From NCBI RefSeq assembly GCF_902497745.1, contig NZ_CABVHJ010000005.1, positions 310,001-374,000 of the forward strand: a stretch of 64,000 nucleotides of DNA. Direction: 5' to 3'. The notes below the pieces were generated by a model. It was not told the origin of the DNA, ran no database searches, and was given only the letters and a program-made list of their open reading frames with translations. Below, piece after piece: positions 1 through 9,814 of this stretch (position 1 is the first letter of the stretch; each line of letters begins with the position of its first letter). The position numbers and the translations under genes were made by a program. Origin of the DNA: Pseudomonas fluorescens (lineage in GTDB: Bacteria > Pseudomonadota > Gammaproteobacteria > Pseudomonadales > Pseudomonadaceae).

Positions 1-437
1 TGGCCGAACTCATGCGTCACGATGACCTCGAAGTCGGCATGGTCGGGCGTGACCCCGAGATTCATGGTCGGGTGGTCTGGATGAATCAGCAGCGCATCGG
101 TACCGAGCATGGAATTGTTGAGATTGTGCGTTGTGGCGATCCGGATATCGCCTTTGCGTTCTTCGACGAATTCAAACTTGAGGTTGATGTATGGCAACCA
201 GCGGCTGGCGGCTTCGATAATCCTGCTTTTGTGCTCAGCGTCGGGCGAATCCATGAAAGCAATTTTCAAGGTGCGACCGTTGGCCCACAGTTTTGAATAA
301 TTGACCACGGAGCGTTTGCGACGCGCGCCTGTCGTGGCATCGGGGCCGGCATTGGCCGGGTTTTCATTGATGGCGGCGGTGTAAGCCGCTTGATCATCGG
401 GCCACTGAATCAGTTGGCAATCCAGGAGTTCTTTCAT
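1..437 (-). CDS. M12 (astacin-like) zinc metallopeptidase, N-terminal part
   Basis: Reading leftward from an ATG at 437, preceded by a GGAAG ribosome site, gives about 145 residues before the window ends. The visible protein has no signal peptide. After about 60 residues it enters a metzincin-like domain (segments LWANGRTLKIAFMD, FVEERKGDIRIAT, ALLIHPDHPTMNLGV) and ends at VTHEFG plus the first two bases of the next codon, i.e. at the start of an HExxH zinc motif. This resembles the M12/ZnMc peptidases of pseudomonads. It lies downstream of dapC on the same strand. The C-terminal half, including the third zinc ligand, is outside the window, so activity and any extra domains cannot be judged. 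Confidence 0.75.
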   Translation of the reverse strand, partial: MKELLDCQLIQWPDDQAAYTAAINENPANAGPDATTGARRKRSVVNYSKLWANGRTLKIAFMDSPDAEHKSRIIEAASRWLPYINLKFEFVEERKGDIRIATTHNLNNSMLGTDALLIHPDHPTMNLGVTPDHADFEVIVTHEFG

Positions 438-567
438 TTCACTTCTTCCATGAAGTTTGGAGGGCGGTCGTTTTGATACGCAGCAAACAGCGCAACCCAA
501 GACTAACGTCTGGCCGGCTGAAAGGTGGGGTATAAGATGAGGCGAACTGTTACGTGATATTTGAACC

Positions 568-594
568 GCCTGTACCGGATTGTCCGGCACAGGC
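568..594 (-). terminator. Hairpin downstream of dapC
   Basis: Two 12-nt arms (GCCTGTACCGGA and its complement, one mismatch) around a 3-nt loop lie 10 bp past the dapC stop. No strong T run follows, so it may be only a stabilising or weak terminator structure. Confidence 0.4.
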
Positions 595-603
595 GTTCAG
601 GCT

Positions 604-1803
604 TTACGGACGACGCTTGATAAAGTCACGAATCCGTTCAGCCGCCTCGACACACTCGGCCAGTGGCGCAACCAGTGCCATACGCACGCGGCCAGCCCCC
701 GGATTGACGCCATCGACGTCACGGGACAAGTAAGAACCCGGCACCACGGTCACGTGCTCCTGTTCAAACAGATCGCGACAGAACGCAGCATCGTCGCCTT
801 GCACGTTCGGCCACAGATAGAAACTGCCATCCGGGCGCTGCACGTCCATCACCGGGCTGAGGATTTCCAGCACCGCATCGAATTTCTCGCGATACAGCGC
901 ACGGTTGGCGCGTACATGCACTTCGTCATTCCACGCCGCCACGCTGGCCAGTTGCGTTTGTACCGGCATCGCGCAGCCGTGATAGGTGCGATACAGCAGG
1001 AAGCCTTTGAGGATGTCGGCATCGCCCGCCACGAACCCGGAACGCAGACCGGGGAGGTTGGAGCGCTTGGAGAGGCTGTGGAACACCACGCAACGCTTGA
1101 AGTTTTTGCGGCCCAGTTCGACACACGCAGTGAGCAGTCCCGGCGGCGGCGTTTGCTCATTGAAGTACAACTCGCTGTAGCACTCGTCGGCGGCGATCAC
1201 GAAATCGTACTCGTCGGCCAGGGTGATCAGCTTTTTCAGGGTGTCGACCGGGATCAGCGCGCCAGTCGGATTGCCCGGCGAGCAGAGGAACAGGATCTGG
1301 CAGCGTTTCCAGATGTCCGGCGAAACCGCATCGAAATCCGGATTGAAGCCGTTTTCGTCGAGGCACGGCAGGTAATGCGGCTTGGCGCCGGCGAGGAACG
1401 CCGCGCCTTCGTAGATCTGGTAGAACGGATTCGGACTGACCACCAGTGCGTCGTCGCCACGGTTGACCACGGTCTGGGTGAACGCGAACAGGGCTTCACG
1501 GGTGCCATTGACCGGCAACACGTTGCGCGCCGGATCGATCCAGCCGCCTGGTACGCCGAAACGACGCTCACACCAGCCGGCGATGGCTTCGCGCAGGGCC
1601 GGGATGCCGAGGGTAGTCGGATACACCGCCATCTGATCCAGACTGTTGGCCAGTGCCTCGGCGACAAAGCTTGGCGAACGGTGTTTCGGCTCGCCGATCG
1701 ACAGGGCGATCGGGCGCTTGTCCGGGTTCGGGGTCACGGTACCGAGCAGGGCGCGGAGCTTTTCGAACGGGTACGGCTGGAGCTGGTTCAGAGCGTTGTT
1801 CAT
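604..1803 (-). CDS. dapC: Succinyldiaminopimelate transaminase
   Basis: This 399-aa PLP enzyme (class I/II aminotransferase fold) converts N-succinyl-L-2-amino-6-oxopimelate and glutamate to succinyl-LL-diaminopimelate in the cytoplasmic lysine/meso-DAP pathway. Visible signatures are the N-terminal SIGEPKHRSP, the substrate-loop VYPTTLG, the PLP-contacting SPGNPTGA and AADECYSE, and the Schiff-base lysine in FHSLSKRSNLPG, followed by GLRSGFVAGD. Length matches Pseudomonas DapC. It is the third gene of the minus-strand run map-glnD-dapC, 43 bp after glnD, as in P. aeruginosa. Paralogous ArgD can share this activity, but the sequence type and locus favour DapC. Confidence 0.93.
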   Translation of the reverse strand: MNNALNQLQPYPFEKLRALLGTVTPNPDKRPIALSIGEPKHRSPSFVAEALANSLDQMAVYPTTLGIPALREAIAGWCERRFGVPGGWIDPARNVLPVNGTREALFAFTQTVVNRGDDALVVSPNPFYQIYEGAAFLAGAKPHYLPCLDENGFNPDFDAVSPDIWKRCQILFLCSPGNPTGALIPVDTLKKLITLADEYDFVIAADECYSELYFNEQTPPPGLLTACVELGRKNFKRCVVFHSLSKRSNLPGLRSGFVAGDADILKGFLLYRTYHGCAMPVQTQLASVAAWNDEVHVRANRALYREKFDAVLEILSPVMDVQRPDGSFYLWPNVQGDDAAFCRDLFEQEHVTVVPGSYLSRDVDGVNPGAGRVRMALVAPLAECVEAAERIRDFIKRRP

Positions 1804-1846
1804 TGGGGCTGGGTCTCTCGCAAAGCCATTTGAATCCGGGGCGCCA

Positions 1847-4549
1847 TCAAATACTGATGCGCGACAATTTGATATCAGGTTCCTGATTGACGCTCAGTTG
1901 CTCAACGATCGCATCCTGCAAACGGCTGCACAGCAACGGGTCGGACAACGGTTGGTTGTGCGCGTCGGTGATGAAGAACACGTCTTCCACGCGCTCGCCC
2001 AGGGTCGCAATCTTGGCGTTTTGCAGCGACAGGTCGAACTCGAGGAAAATTCCGCCGATCCGCGCCAGCAGTCCCGGGCGATCAGGCGCGGTCAGTTCCA
2101 GTACGGTCACCGGACGTTGCGCGTCGTTATGAATTGTTACCTGCGGCGCAAAGGCGAAATGCTTGAGCTGGCGCGGCACGCGGCGTTGAATGATCGTCGG
2201 GTAATCGTCGGGATTGCGCAGGGCTTCGGTCAAGCCTTCACGAATCTGTTTGACTCGCGTCGGGTTGTCGCCGATGGACTCGCCTTCGTTGTCGAGCACG
2301 ATGTAGGTGTCGAGGGTGAACTGGCTGCTCGAGGTGATAACCCGCGCGTCGTGAATGTTCAGGTTGAGCTGATCCATTGCCGCCACGGTCACCGCGAAGA
2401 AATCATGCTGGTCCGGTGCATAAATGAAGATCTGCGTGCCACCCTCGAACTCGCGTTGGGTGGTTTCCTTGATCAGCACCAGCGGCCCGCCGTCGACCGG
2501 CTGCTGCAGGATTGCATCGCTGTGCCAGGCCACGTCGCCGGCGGTGTGGCGCAGGAAATAGTCATCGCCCAATTGCGCCCACAGCTGCTCGACATCGTCC
2601 GGGTCGGTGCCACCACGCACCAGAATATCCAGCGCGGCGCTTTGGGTCTGGCGGATCTGCTCTTCGCGATCCACCGGGTTTTCCAGGCCGCGACGCAAGG
2701 CGCGTTTGGTCTCGGTGTAGAGCTGGCGCAACAGGCTGGCGCGCCACGAGTTCCACAACGTCGGGTTGGTCGCGTTGATGTCGGCCACGGTCAGCACGTA
2801 GAGGTAGTCGAGACGGGTTTCATCGCCGACGGCCAAGGCGAAGTCGTGAATCACCTGCGGGTCGGACAAGTCCTTACGCTGAGCGGTGGTCGACATCACC
2901 AGATGGTTCTGCACCAGCCAGACGATCAGGCGGCTGTCCCACACCGGCAACTGATGGCGCTGGCAGAACGCCTCGGCATCGACCGCACCGATCTCCGAGT
3001 GATCGCCATGCCGGCCTTTACCGATGTCGTGGTACAGGCCCGCCATGTAGATCAGTTCAGGCTTGGGCAGCTTTGCCATGAGCTTGGCGGCCAGCGGAAA
3101 CTTCTCCGACACCTGGGTGTACTGCAATTTGCGCAGGTGCTTGATCAGGTTCAGCGTGTGCGCATCGACCGTATAAATGTGGAACAGGTCGTGCTGCATC
3201 TGCCCGACGATAAAACCGAACTCCGGCAGGTAACGCCCGAGAATGCCGTAACGGTTCATCCGGCGCAGGTTGCGGTGGATGCCGATCTTGCACTTGAACA
3301 GCTCGATGAACAGGCTGGTGTTGCGAATATCGTTGCGGAAGTTGTCGTCGATCAGGTGACGGTGCTCGCGCAGCAGACGAATGGTGTCGGCGCGCACGCC
3401 TTTGATTTCCGGCTGCTGGGCCATCAGCACGAAAATCTCCAGCATGGCGAACGGCGTGCGGCGGAACACGTTGTCGTTGCGTGCCTCGATATAGCCGTCG
3501 TGGAGCTGGAAGCGCGAGTTGATGGGCTGCGGCGGCGCTTCGTCTTCCGGCGCGAGGATGACTTCCTCGAAATGCTGGATGATCAGGTCGCTCAGCTGGG
3601 CGATGCTCATCACTACGCGGAAATACTGTTGCATGAAGTTTTCGACGGCCTGTTTGGCGTCGTCGCCTTCAAAACCCAGTAGCCCGGCGATGGTGCGCTG
3701 GTGGTCGAACAGCAAGCGGTCCTCGGAGCGGCCGGCGAGCATATGCAGGGCGTAGCGAACCTTCCAGAGAAATTCCTGGGAGGAGGCGAGCAGGGCGTTT
3801 TCACTCTCGACCAGGAAACCTTCGCCAGCGAGTGCGCGCAGGTTCAGGGTGCCGTATTGGCGACGCGCAACCCAGAGAATCGTCTGAATATCCCGCAGTC
3901 CGCCGGGCGAGCCTTTGACGTTGGGTTCCAGGTTGTATTCGGTGTCGTTGTATTTGTGGTGGCGGGCCTTTTGTTCGGCGCGCTTGGCCAGGAAAAACTC
4001 CTTGGCCGGCCACATATGTGCGGTGCTGGTGACGTCGAGCATGCGCTGGCGCAGGCGTTCGGGACCGCAGATGGTGCGGCTTTCCATCAGGTTGGTGACG
4101 ACGGTCAGGTCGGCGCGGGCCTCTTCGGCGCATTCATCGACCGAGCGCACGCTCTGACCGACTTCCAGGCCGATGTCCCACAGCAGCGTCAGAAAACGCT
4201 CGATGGAGTCGCGGAAAACTTCGTGATCGGCGCTGTCCAGCAGGATCAGCAGATCGATATCGGAATAAGGGTGCAGCTCACCGCGACCATATCCGCCGAC
4301 CGCGACCAGCGCGATGTCGGCGTCTTCGCTCCAGTTGAACTGCTCCCAGGCCTTTTGCAGGATATTGTCGACGAACCAGGCACGGTCTTCGATCAGGCGG
4401 CGGATGTCGCGACCCTGGCGAAAACGCGTGTCGAGTACCTCGCGAGCCTGGCGGATCGCCTTTTTGAACGCCGCGATAGGACTCGCTTTCAGGGCCAGTT
4501 CAGCCTGGAACTGGCCGCGGTCGAAGAGTTCGGGATCCACCTGCGGCAT
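1847..4549 (-). CDS. glnD: Bifunctional PII uridylyltransferase / uridylyl-removing enzyme
   Basis: GlnD is the 900-aa nitrogen sensor that adds UMP to PII (GlnB/GlnK) when glutamine is low and removes it when glutamine is high. The nucleotidyltransferase domain is at the N-terminus (GGYGRG at 85-90, then SDIDLL with the metal-binding Asp pair near 97-99). A central HD phosphohydrolase domain has [14 protein letters not shown] around residue 505. Two C-terminal ACT domains (about 705-785 and 815-890; the second has [13 protein letters not shown]) bind glutamine. Length is normal for the family. It follows map by 41 bp on the same strand and precedes dapC. Confidence 0.97.
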   Translation of the reverse strand: MPQVDPELFDRGQFQAELALKASPIAAFKKAIRQAREVLDTRFRQGRDIRRLIEDRAWFVDNILQKAWEQFNWSEDADIALVAVGGYGRGELHPYSDIDLLILLDSADHEVFRDSIERFLTLLWDIGLEVGQSVRSVDECAEEARADLTVVTNLMESRTICGPERLRQRMLDVTSTAHMWPAKEFFLAKRAEQKARHHKYNDTEYNLEPNVKGSPGGLRDIQTILWVARRQYGTLNLRALAGEGFLVESENALLASSQEFLWKVRYALHMLAGRSEDRLLFDHQRTIAGLLGFEGDDAKQAVENFMQQYFRVVMSIAQLSDLIIQHFEEVILAPEDEAPPQPINSRFQLHDGYIEARNDNVFRRTPFAMLEIFVLMAQQPEIKGVRADTIRLLREHRHLIDDNFRNDIRNTSLFIELFKCKIGIHRNLRRMNRYGILGRYLPEFGFIVGQMQHDLFHIYTVDAHTLNLIKHLRKLQYTQVSEKFPLAAKLMAKLPKPELIYMAGLYHDIGKGRHGDHSEIGAVDAEAFCQRHQLPVWDSRLIVWLVQNHLVMSTTAQRKDLSDPQVIHDFALAVGDETRLDYLYVLTVADINATNPTLWNSWRASLLRQLYTETKRALRRGLENPVDREEQIRQTQSAALDILVRGGTDPDDVEQLWAQLGDDYFLRHTAGDVAWHSDAILQQPVDGGPLVLIKETTQREFEGGTQIFIYAPDQHDFFAVTVAAMDQLNLNIHDARVITSSSQFTLDTYIVLDNEGESIGDNPTRVKQIREGLTEALRNPDDYPTIIQRRVPRQLKHFAFAPQVTIHNDAQRPVTVLELTAPDRPGLLARIGGIFLEFDLSLQNAKIATLGERVEDVFFITDAHNQPLSDPLLCSRLQDAIVEQLSVNQEPDIKLSRISI

Positions 4550-4590
4550 CGATTGGCATTCCTTCTATAAGGCTGGGAGCGTTGTGTGGA

Positions 4591-5373
4591 TCAGGCCGAG
4601 ATGCGCGGGATGGTGTCGTCGGCGCGCAGGGTGAAGATCTCGTAGCCAGTGTCGGTCACCAGCAGGGTGTGTTCCCACTGTGCTGACAGCTTGCGATCCT
4701 TGGTGATCGCGGTCCAGCCGTCACCCAATACTTTGGTGTCGGCCTTGCCCTGGTTGATCATCGGCTCGATGGTGAAGGTCATGCCGGCCTTCAGTTCCAT
4801 GCCGGTGCCGGCGCGGCCGTAGTGGAGGATCTGCGGCTCTTCGTGGAAAACCTTGCCGATGCCGTGACCACAGAACTCGCGAACCACCGAGAAGCCGTTC
4901 TTTTCCGCGTGCTTCTGGATCACTTCGCCGATGTCACCGAGACGGCAGCCGGGTTTGACGATCTCGATCGCCTTGTACATGCATTCCTGGGTGATCTGCG
5001 ACAGGCGTTCGGCCCAGACAGGCACTTCGCCGACATGGAACATGCGGCTGGTGTCGCCGTGGTAGCCGTCTTTGATCACGGTTACGTCGATGTTCAAGGT
5101 GTCGCCGTTCTTCAGCGGCTTGTCATTCGGAATGCCGTGGCAGACCACGTGGTTGATCGAAGTGCAGATCGACTTCGGATAACCCTTGTAATTGAGCGGG
5201 GCAGGGATGGCGTGCTGCACGTTGACGATGTAGTCGTGGCAGATCTGGTTCAGCTCATCGGTGGTGACGCCCGGTTTGACATGTTCGGCAATCATTTCCA
5301 GCACATCGGCGGCCAGTTTGCCGGCGACACGCATGCCAGCGATGTCCTCGGGGGTTTTGAGGTTGACGGTCAT
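4591..5373 (-). CDS. map: Methionine aminopeptidase, type I
   Basis: Map removes the initiator methionine from nascent proteins in the cytoplasm. The protein is 260 aa from the ATG at 5373 (MTVNLKTPEDIAGMRVAGK), preceded by an AGAGAGAG Shine-Dalgarno. The frame stays open upstream to 5652, but that extension runs into the divergent promoter region and does not resemble the family. Metal ligands and the active-site His are visible: NIDVTVIKDGYHGDTSRMF, EFCGHGIGKVFHEEP, FTIEPMIN and the final WEHTLLVTD. It is divergent from rpsB and is the first gene of the map-glnD-dapC run. Confidence 0.97.
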   Translation of the reverse strand: MTVNLKTPEDIAGMRVAGKLAADVLEMIAEHVKPGVTTDELNQICHDYIVNVQHAIPAPLNYKGYPKSICTSINHVVCHGIPNDKPLKNGDTLNIDVTVIKDGYHGDTSRMFHVGEVPVWAERLSQITQECMYKAIEIVKPGCRLGDIGEVIQKHAEKNGFSVVREFCGHGIGKVFHEEPQILHYGRAGTGMELKAGMTFTIEPMINQGKADTKVLGDGWTAITKDRKLSAQWEHTLLVTDTGYEIFTLRADDTIPRISA

Positions 5374-5746
5374 ACAGGCTCTCTCTGCGCTCGGCGGCGC
5401 TTGCTGATACGAATAGGGTGGCAGGTGATCGTTTTGCGACCCTGAAAAACGCGATTCTAACAGACGCACGGCGCAATTCAGCGCCCGCGTGCATCGCTTC
5501 TCTCTATACAATGGTGCGTTCGGGGCCGATTCCAAGGGGGCTGCGCCCATGTCCTTGGTGCGAATACAGATTCCGGGTTCCGTTTCTGCGCACCCTGTGG
5601 TATAAAATGCGCCGCTTTCCGGGGATACCCCGAAAAGCTTAAATCCACACACGTGTCGACACGATGACCTGGGTGCTTTTGGCTTTATGCCACTGGTTGG
5701 TCATTGGGATACGTGGAGGCCAAACCCGACTTATTAAGGAACTATC
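5374..5746. promoter_or_regulatory. Divergent map/rpsB intergenic region with rpsB leader
   Basis: This 373-bp gap contains no convincing gene. It holds the map ribosome site at its left end. On the plus strand it has a sigma70-like promoter for rpsB: TATAAA at 5601-5606 with TTCCGT 17 bp upstream. The expected transcript would carry a roughly 130-nt leader with a GC-rich stem (CCGGGGATACCCCG region, 5619-5633). In gammaproteobacteria the rpsB leader is a known site of autoregulation by protein S2, so this leader may act in the same way; that part is inference. Confidence 0.55.
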
Positions 5747-6484
5747 ATGTCCCAAGTCAATATGCGCGATATGCTGAAGGCCGGTGTGCACTTCGGTCAC
5801 CAAACCCGTTACTGGAATCCGAAAATGGGTAAGTACATTTTCGGCGCGCGTAACAAGATTCACATCATCAACCTTGAAAAAACCCTGCCAATGTTCAACG
5901 AAGCTCTGACTTTCGTAGAGCGTCTGGCCCAGGGCAAAAACAAGATTCTGTTCGTCGGCACCAAGCGTTCCGCTGGCAAGATCGTTGCTGAAGAAGCAGC
6001 ACGTTGCGGTTCGCCGTACGTCGATCACCGCTGGTTGGGCGGCATGCTGACCAACTTCAAAACCATTCGTGCTTCGATCAAGCGTCTGCGTGACCTTGAA
6101 GTTCAAGCCGAAGACGGTACTTTCGCCAAGCTGACCAAGAAAGAAGCGCTGATGCGCTCCCGTGACCTGGAAAAGCTGGATCGTTCGCTGGGCGGCATCA
6201 AGGACATGGGCGGTCTGCCAGACGCACTGTTCGTGATCGACGTTGACCACGAGCGCATCGCGATCACCGAAGCCAACAAGCTGGGCATCCCGGTAATCGG
6301 CGTTGTCGACACCAACAGCAGCCCGGAAGGCGTTGACTACATCATCCCAGGCAACGATGACGCAATCCGCGCTATCCAGCTGTACATGGGTTCGATGGCT
6401 GACGCAGTGATCCGTGGTCGCAACAATGTTGCTGGCGGCACTGTAGAATTCGCAGCTGAAGAAACTCAGGCTGCAGCTGAGTAA
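5747..6484 (+). CDS. rpsB: 30S ribosomal protein S2
   Basis: S2 (245 aa) binds at the head-body hinge of the 30S subunit. The start [20 protein letters not shown] follows an AAGGAA ribosome site. The family hallmarks [25 protein letters not shown] and [14 protein letters not shown] near the N-terminus, and [19 protein letters not shown] further on, are intact. Codon use is strongly biased, as expected for a highly expressed gene. It is followed by a strong hairpin and then by tsf, the classic rpsB-tsf pair. Confidence 0.98.
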   Translation: MSQVNMRDMLKAGVHFGHQTRYWNPKMGKYIFGARNKIHIINLEKTLPMFNEALTFVERLAQGKNKILFVGTKRSAGKIVAEEAARCGSPYVDHRWLGGMLTNFKTIRASIKRLRDLEVQAEDGTFAKLTKKEALMRSRDLEKLDRSLGGIKDMGGLPDALFVIDVDHERIAITEANKLGIPVIGVVDTNSSPEGVDYIIPGNDDAIRAIQLYMGSMADAVIRGRNNVAGGTVEFAAEETQAAAE

Positions 6485-6510
6485 TTAACGCCCTGGCGTT
6501 GACTCAGTAA

Positions 6511-6539
6511 GCAAAAAGGGGGCTTGGCCCCCTTTTTGC
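6511..6539 (+). terminator. Terminator/attenuator between rpsB and tsf
   Basis: A perfect inverted repeat (arms of about 12 bp, GCAAAAAGGGGG and its complement) with a CTTG loop, ending in TTTTTG. Its place between rpsB and tsf suggests partial termination that lowers or separates tsf transcription. Being A- and T-flanked, it could work in both directions, but no convergent gene is present. Confidence 0.8.
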
Positions 6540-6674
6540 CACCTCGAAAACCATTTGTCGGCGCCCACGGCACTGTTTGTAATGTGCGGCAGCTAACAAG
6601 GGTGGTTCGGGAAGAATTGAACGCCCGTTCGATCGGGTGGAATGGTTGAAAACCTATCCAAGAGGAATTTGAAA

Positions 6675-7538
6675 ATGGCAGCAATTACTGCAGCGTTGGT
6701 TAAAGAACTGCGCGAGCGTACCGGCGAAGGCATGATGGACTGCAAGAAAGCCCTGGAAAAGGCTGGCGGCGACATCGAAAAAGCCATTGATGACATGCGT
6801 GCTTCGGGCGCGATCAAGGCTGCCAAGAAAGCGGGCAACGTTGCCGCTGAAGGCGCAATCGCCATCAAATCGAACGACAAGGCAGCCGTGCTGCTGGAAG
6901 TCAACTCGCAGACCGACTTCCTGGCCCTGCAAGATGACTTCAAGAACTTCGTTGCTGCCAGCGTAGAAAAAGCCTTCGACGAGAACCTGACCGACGCAGC
7001 TCCGCTGATCGCCGCTCAGGAATCGGCTCGTGAAGCTCTGGTTGCTAAAGTTGGTGAAAACGTCAACATCCGTCGTCTGGTCCGCGTAGAGGGTGACGTT
7101 GTCGGCACCTACCTGCACGGTAACAAGATCGGTGTTGCTGTTGTCCTGAAAGGCGGTGACGTCGAGCTGGCCAAAGACATCGCGATGCACGTAGCTGCAA
7201 GCAACCCTGAGTTCCTGCTGCCTTCGCAAGTTTCGGAAGAAGCGATCGAGCGTGAAAAAGCTGTGTTCCTGCAGCTGAACGAAGAGAAGATCAAAGGCAA
7301 GCCAGAAAACATTGTTGAGAACATGGTCAAGGGCCGTATCAGCAAGTTCCTGGCAGAAGCAAGCCTGGTTGAGCAGGCGTTCGTCAAGAACCCTGAAGTC
7401 AAGGTTGGCGAGCTGGCCAAGAAAGCCGGCGCAGAAATCGTTTCCTTCACTTACTTCAAAGTAGGCGAAGGCATCGAGAAGCCGGTCGACAACTTCGCTG
7501 AAGAAGTTGCTGCCCAGCTGGCTGCCGCCAAGCAATAA
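6675..7538 (+). CDS. tsf: Translation elongation factor Ts
   Basis: EF-Ts (287 aa) is the guanine nucleotide exchange factor that recycles EF-Tu-GDP. The start at 6675 (MAAITAALVKELRERTGEGMM) is chosen over an in-frame ATG at 6642 because AGAGGA lies 9 bp before it and the protein then matches the family N-terminus. The UBA-like N-terminal domain (about 1-55), the conserved EVNSQTDFLAL segment near residue 80, and the dimerisation/core domains follow. It is the partner of rpsB upstream and is closed by a hairpin at 7562. Confidence 0.98.
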   Translation: MAAITAALVKELRERTGEGMMDCKKALEKAGGDIEKAIDDMRASGAIKAAKKAGNVAAEGAIAIKSNDKAAVLLEVNSQTDFLALQDDFKNFVAASVEKAFDENLTDAAPLIAAQESAREALVAKVGENVNIRRLVRVEGDVVGTYLHGNKIGVAVVLKGGDVELAKDIAMHVAASNPEFLLPSQVSEEAIEREKAVFLQLNEEKIKGKPENIVENMVKGRISKFLAEASLVEQAFVKNPEVKVGELAKKAGAEIVSFTYFKVGEGIEKPVDNFAEEVAAQLAAAKQ

Positions 7539-7561
7539 GACGGTTTTTCAACTGTCGCCCG

Positions 7562-7596
7562 AAAGAGGCTGCCCGCTTACGCGCGCAGCCTCTTTT
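7562..7596 (+). terminator. Rho-independent terminator of tsf
   Basis: AAAGAGGCTGC and its complement GCAGCCTCTTT form an 11-bp stem around a 12-nt loop, starting 24 bp past the tsf stop and ending in a T run. It separates rpsB-tsf from the pyrH transcription unit. Confidence 0.8.
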
Positions 7597-7746
7597 CAGA
7601 TGGGGTTGCCAATTTTTATTGGTTTCCACTTGGAACTGACTTACAAAGCCATGTTCCGATGGCGCTGAAGCAGCGTCAAGCTAGAGTGAACGCCAGCTGT
7701 AAACAGCTCGCAAAGAATTTTAAATACGCCGCAGGAGAGATTCGCA

Positions 7747-8490
7747 ATGGCTCAGCAGGGCAGTGGTTATCAGGCTCGCTATAAACGCATTCTACTCAAG
7801 CTTAGCGGCGAGGCCCTGATGGGCTCGGAAGAGTTCGGGATCGATCCAAAAGTGCTGGATCGGATGGCGCTGGAAGTCGGCCAACTGGTTGGCATCGGCG
7901 TACAGGTCGGTCTGGTGATCGGCGGTGGCAACCTGTTCCGCGGCGAAGCTTTGAGCAAAGCCGGTATGGATCGGGTCACGGGTGACCACATGGGCATGCT
8001 GGCCACTGTGATGAACGCCCTGGCCATGCGCGATGCGCTGGAACGTGCCAATATCTCGGCCATCGTCATGTCGGCCATTTCCATGGTGGGTGTGACCGAT
8101 CACTACGATCGCCGCAAAGCCATGCGTCACCTGAACTCCAAAGACGTCGTGATCTTCGCTGCCGGTACCGGCAACCCGTTCTTCACCACGGATTCGGCAG
8201 CCTGCCTGCGCGCAATCGAAATCGATGCCGACGTCGTGCTGAAAGCGACCAAGGTCGATGGTGTCTACACCGCTGACCCGTTCAAAGACCCGCATGCCGA
8301 GAAGTTCGATCATCTGACTTATGATGAAGTACTGGATCGCAAGTTGGGCGTGATGGATCTGACCGCTATTTGCCTGTGCCGCGACCACAAGATGCCGCTG
8401 CGCGTATTCAACATGAACAAGCCCGGTGCCCTGCTGAACATTGTGCACGGCGGCGCTGAAGGGACTTTGATCGAGGAAGGCCAACAATGA
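7747..8490 (+). CDS. pyrH: Uridylate kinase (UMP kinase)
   Basis: PyrH phosphorylates UMP to UDP with ATP. It is a hexameric amino-acid-kinase-fold enzyme, unrelated to eukaryotic UMP kinase. The 247-aa protein shows [15 protein letters not shown] at the N-terminus, the glycine-rich [12 protein letters not shown], the UMP-binding [13 protein letters not shown], and [18 protein letters not shown] lies 9 bp before the ATG. The stop overlaps the frr start by 4 bp (ATGA), indicating translational coupling. The 208-bp gap upstream contains the tsf terminator and presumably the pyrH promoter, which was not resolved. Confidence 0.97.
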   Translation: MAQQGSGYQARYKRILLKLSGEALMGSEEFGIDPKVLDRMALEVGQLVGIGVQVGLVIGGGNLFRGEALSKAGMDRVTGDHMGMLATVMNALAMRDALERANISAIVMSAISMVGVTDHYDRRKAMRHLNSKDVVIFAAGTGNPFFTTDSAACLRAIEIDADVVLKATKVDGVYTADPFKDPHAEKFDHLTYDEVLDRKLGVMDLTAICLCRDHKMPLRVFNMNKPGALLNIVHGGAEGTLIEEGQQ

Positions 8491-9044
8491 TCAACGAAAT
8501 CAAGAAAGACGCCCAAGCGCGTATGCAGAAATCCCTGGAGTCTCTGAACCACGCGTTCGGCCAGATTCGTACCGGTAAGGCTCACCCGAGCATCCTCGGC
8601 AGTGTGATGGTGCCTTACTACGGCACTGACACCCCGCTGAGCGGCGTTGCCAACGTCACCGTGAAAGACTCGCGCACCCTGCAGGTCGTGGCGTTCGAGC
8701 GCAACATGCTCGCAGCCGTCGACAAGGCAATCCAGAGCGCCGGTCTGAACCTCAACCCGACCAACCTGGGTGAGTTGCTGTTGATCCCTATGCCGGCCCT
8801 CACCGAGGAAACGCGTAAAGGTTTCACCAAGCAGGCGCGTAGCGCTGCTGAGGACGCGCGTGTTGCCGTGCGCAATATTCGTCGCGATGCCTTGGGCGAG
8901 CTCAAGAAACTGGTCAAGGACAAGGAAATCAGCGAAGACGAAGAACGTCGTGCCATCGCTGATATCGATAAGCTGACCAAAGAATCCGAGGCCCAGATCA
9001 CCAAGGCCACGGACGAGAAAGAAAAAGACCTGATGGCCGTATAA
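8487..9044 (+). CDS. frr: Ribosome recycling factor
   Basis: RRF (185 aa) splits post-termination ribosomes together with EF-G. The sequence is a canonical RRF: an N-terminal helix [20 protein letters not shown], domain II around residues 30-105 ([24 protein letters not shown]), and a C-terminal helical arm with [20 protein letters not shown] and the EDEERR segment. Its start overlaps the pyrH stop, and it is 14 bp upstream of uppS. Confidence 0.98.
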   Translation: MINEIKKDAQARMQKSLESLNHAFGQIRTGKAHPSILGSVMVPYYGTDTPLSGVANVTVKDSRTLQVVAFERNMLAAVDKAIQSAGLNLNPTNLGELLLIPMPALTEETRKGFTKQARSAAEDARVAVRNIRRDALGELKKLVKDKEISEDEERRAIADIDKLTKESEAQITKATDEKEKDLMAV

Positions 9045-9058
9045 GGGTCGAGCTTTAA

Positions 9059-9814
9059 ATGGACAAGACCAAGCAGACTGCGCCGTCCGCGGTGCCGCGC
9101 CATGTCGCGATCATCATGGATGGCAACAATCGCTGGGCGAAAAAACGCTTTATGCCGGGTGTCGCCGGGCATAAAGCGGGCGTTGATGCTGTGCGTGCCG
9201 TGATCGAGGTGTGTGCTGAGGCCAAGGTCGAAGTGCTCACCCTGTTCGCGTTTTCCAGTGAGAACTGGCAGCGCCCGGCCGATGAGGTCAGTGCCTTGAT
9301 GGATCTGTTCTTCAAGGCATTGCGTCGAGAGGCCAAGCGCCTCAACGACAACAACATCAGCCTGCGCATCATTGGCGATCGTTCGCGCTTCCACCCTGAG
9401 CTTCAGGCGGCAATGCGCGAAGCCGAGGCCATGACCGCCGGCTCCAACCGCTTCATCCTGCAGATCGCCGCCAATTACGGCGGTCAGTGGGATATCGCGC
9501 AAGCGGCTCAGCGTCTGGCGCGTGAAGTTCAGGCCGGACACCTGCGTCCGGAAGACATCACCCCGGATCTGCTGCAAACCTGTCTGGCGACCGGCGATCT
9601 GCCATTGCCCGACTTGTGCATCCGCACCGGTGGCGAGCACCGCATCAGCAACTTCCTGCTGTGGCAACTGGCCTACGCCGAGTTGTACTTCTCCGACCTG
9701 TTCTGGCCGGACTTCAAACACGATGCCATGCGTACTGCGCTGGCCGATTTCGCTTCGCGTCAGCGTCGCTTCGGTAAAACGAGCGAACAGATCGAAGCTG
9801 GAGCCCGGGTTTAA
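9059..9814 (+). CDS. uppS: Undecaprenyl diphosphate synthase (cis-prenyltransferase)
   Basis: UppS adds eight isopentenyl units in cis to farnesyl diphosphate, making the C55 carrier precursor for peptidoglycan and O-antigen. The 251-aa protein has the catalytic IIMDGNNRWAKKR motif with Asp21, and the C-terminal RTGGEHRISNFLLWQLAYAE signature. The loop reads DGNNRW where many bacteria have DGNGRW. The stop overlaps the cdsA start by one base (TAATG). It begins the lipid run uppS-cdsA-dxr-rseP. Confidence 0.96.
   Translation: MDKTKQTAPSAVPRHVAIIMDGNNRWAKKRFMPGVAGHKAGVDAVRAVIEVCAEAKVEVLTLFAFSSENWQRPADEVSALMDLFFKALRREAKRLNDNNISLRIIGDRSRFHPELQAAMREAEAMTAGSNRFILQIAANYGGQWDIAQAAQRLAREVQAGHLRPEDITPDLLQTCLATGDLPLPDLCIRTGGEHRISNFLLWQLAYAELYFSDLFWPDFKHDAMRTALADFASRQRRFGKTSEQIEAGARV

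Noticed and set aside
1646..3682. 678-codon plus-strand open frame over dapC and glnD
   Set aside because: It lies antisense to glnD and dapC, both of which have full family motifs; composition is shadow-like.
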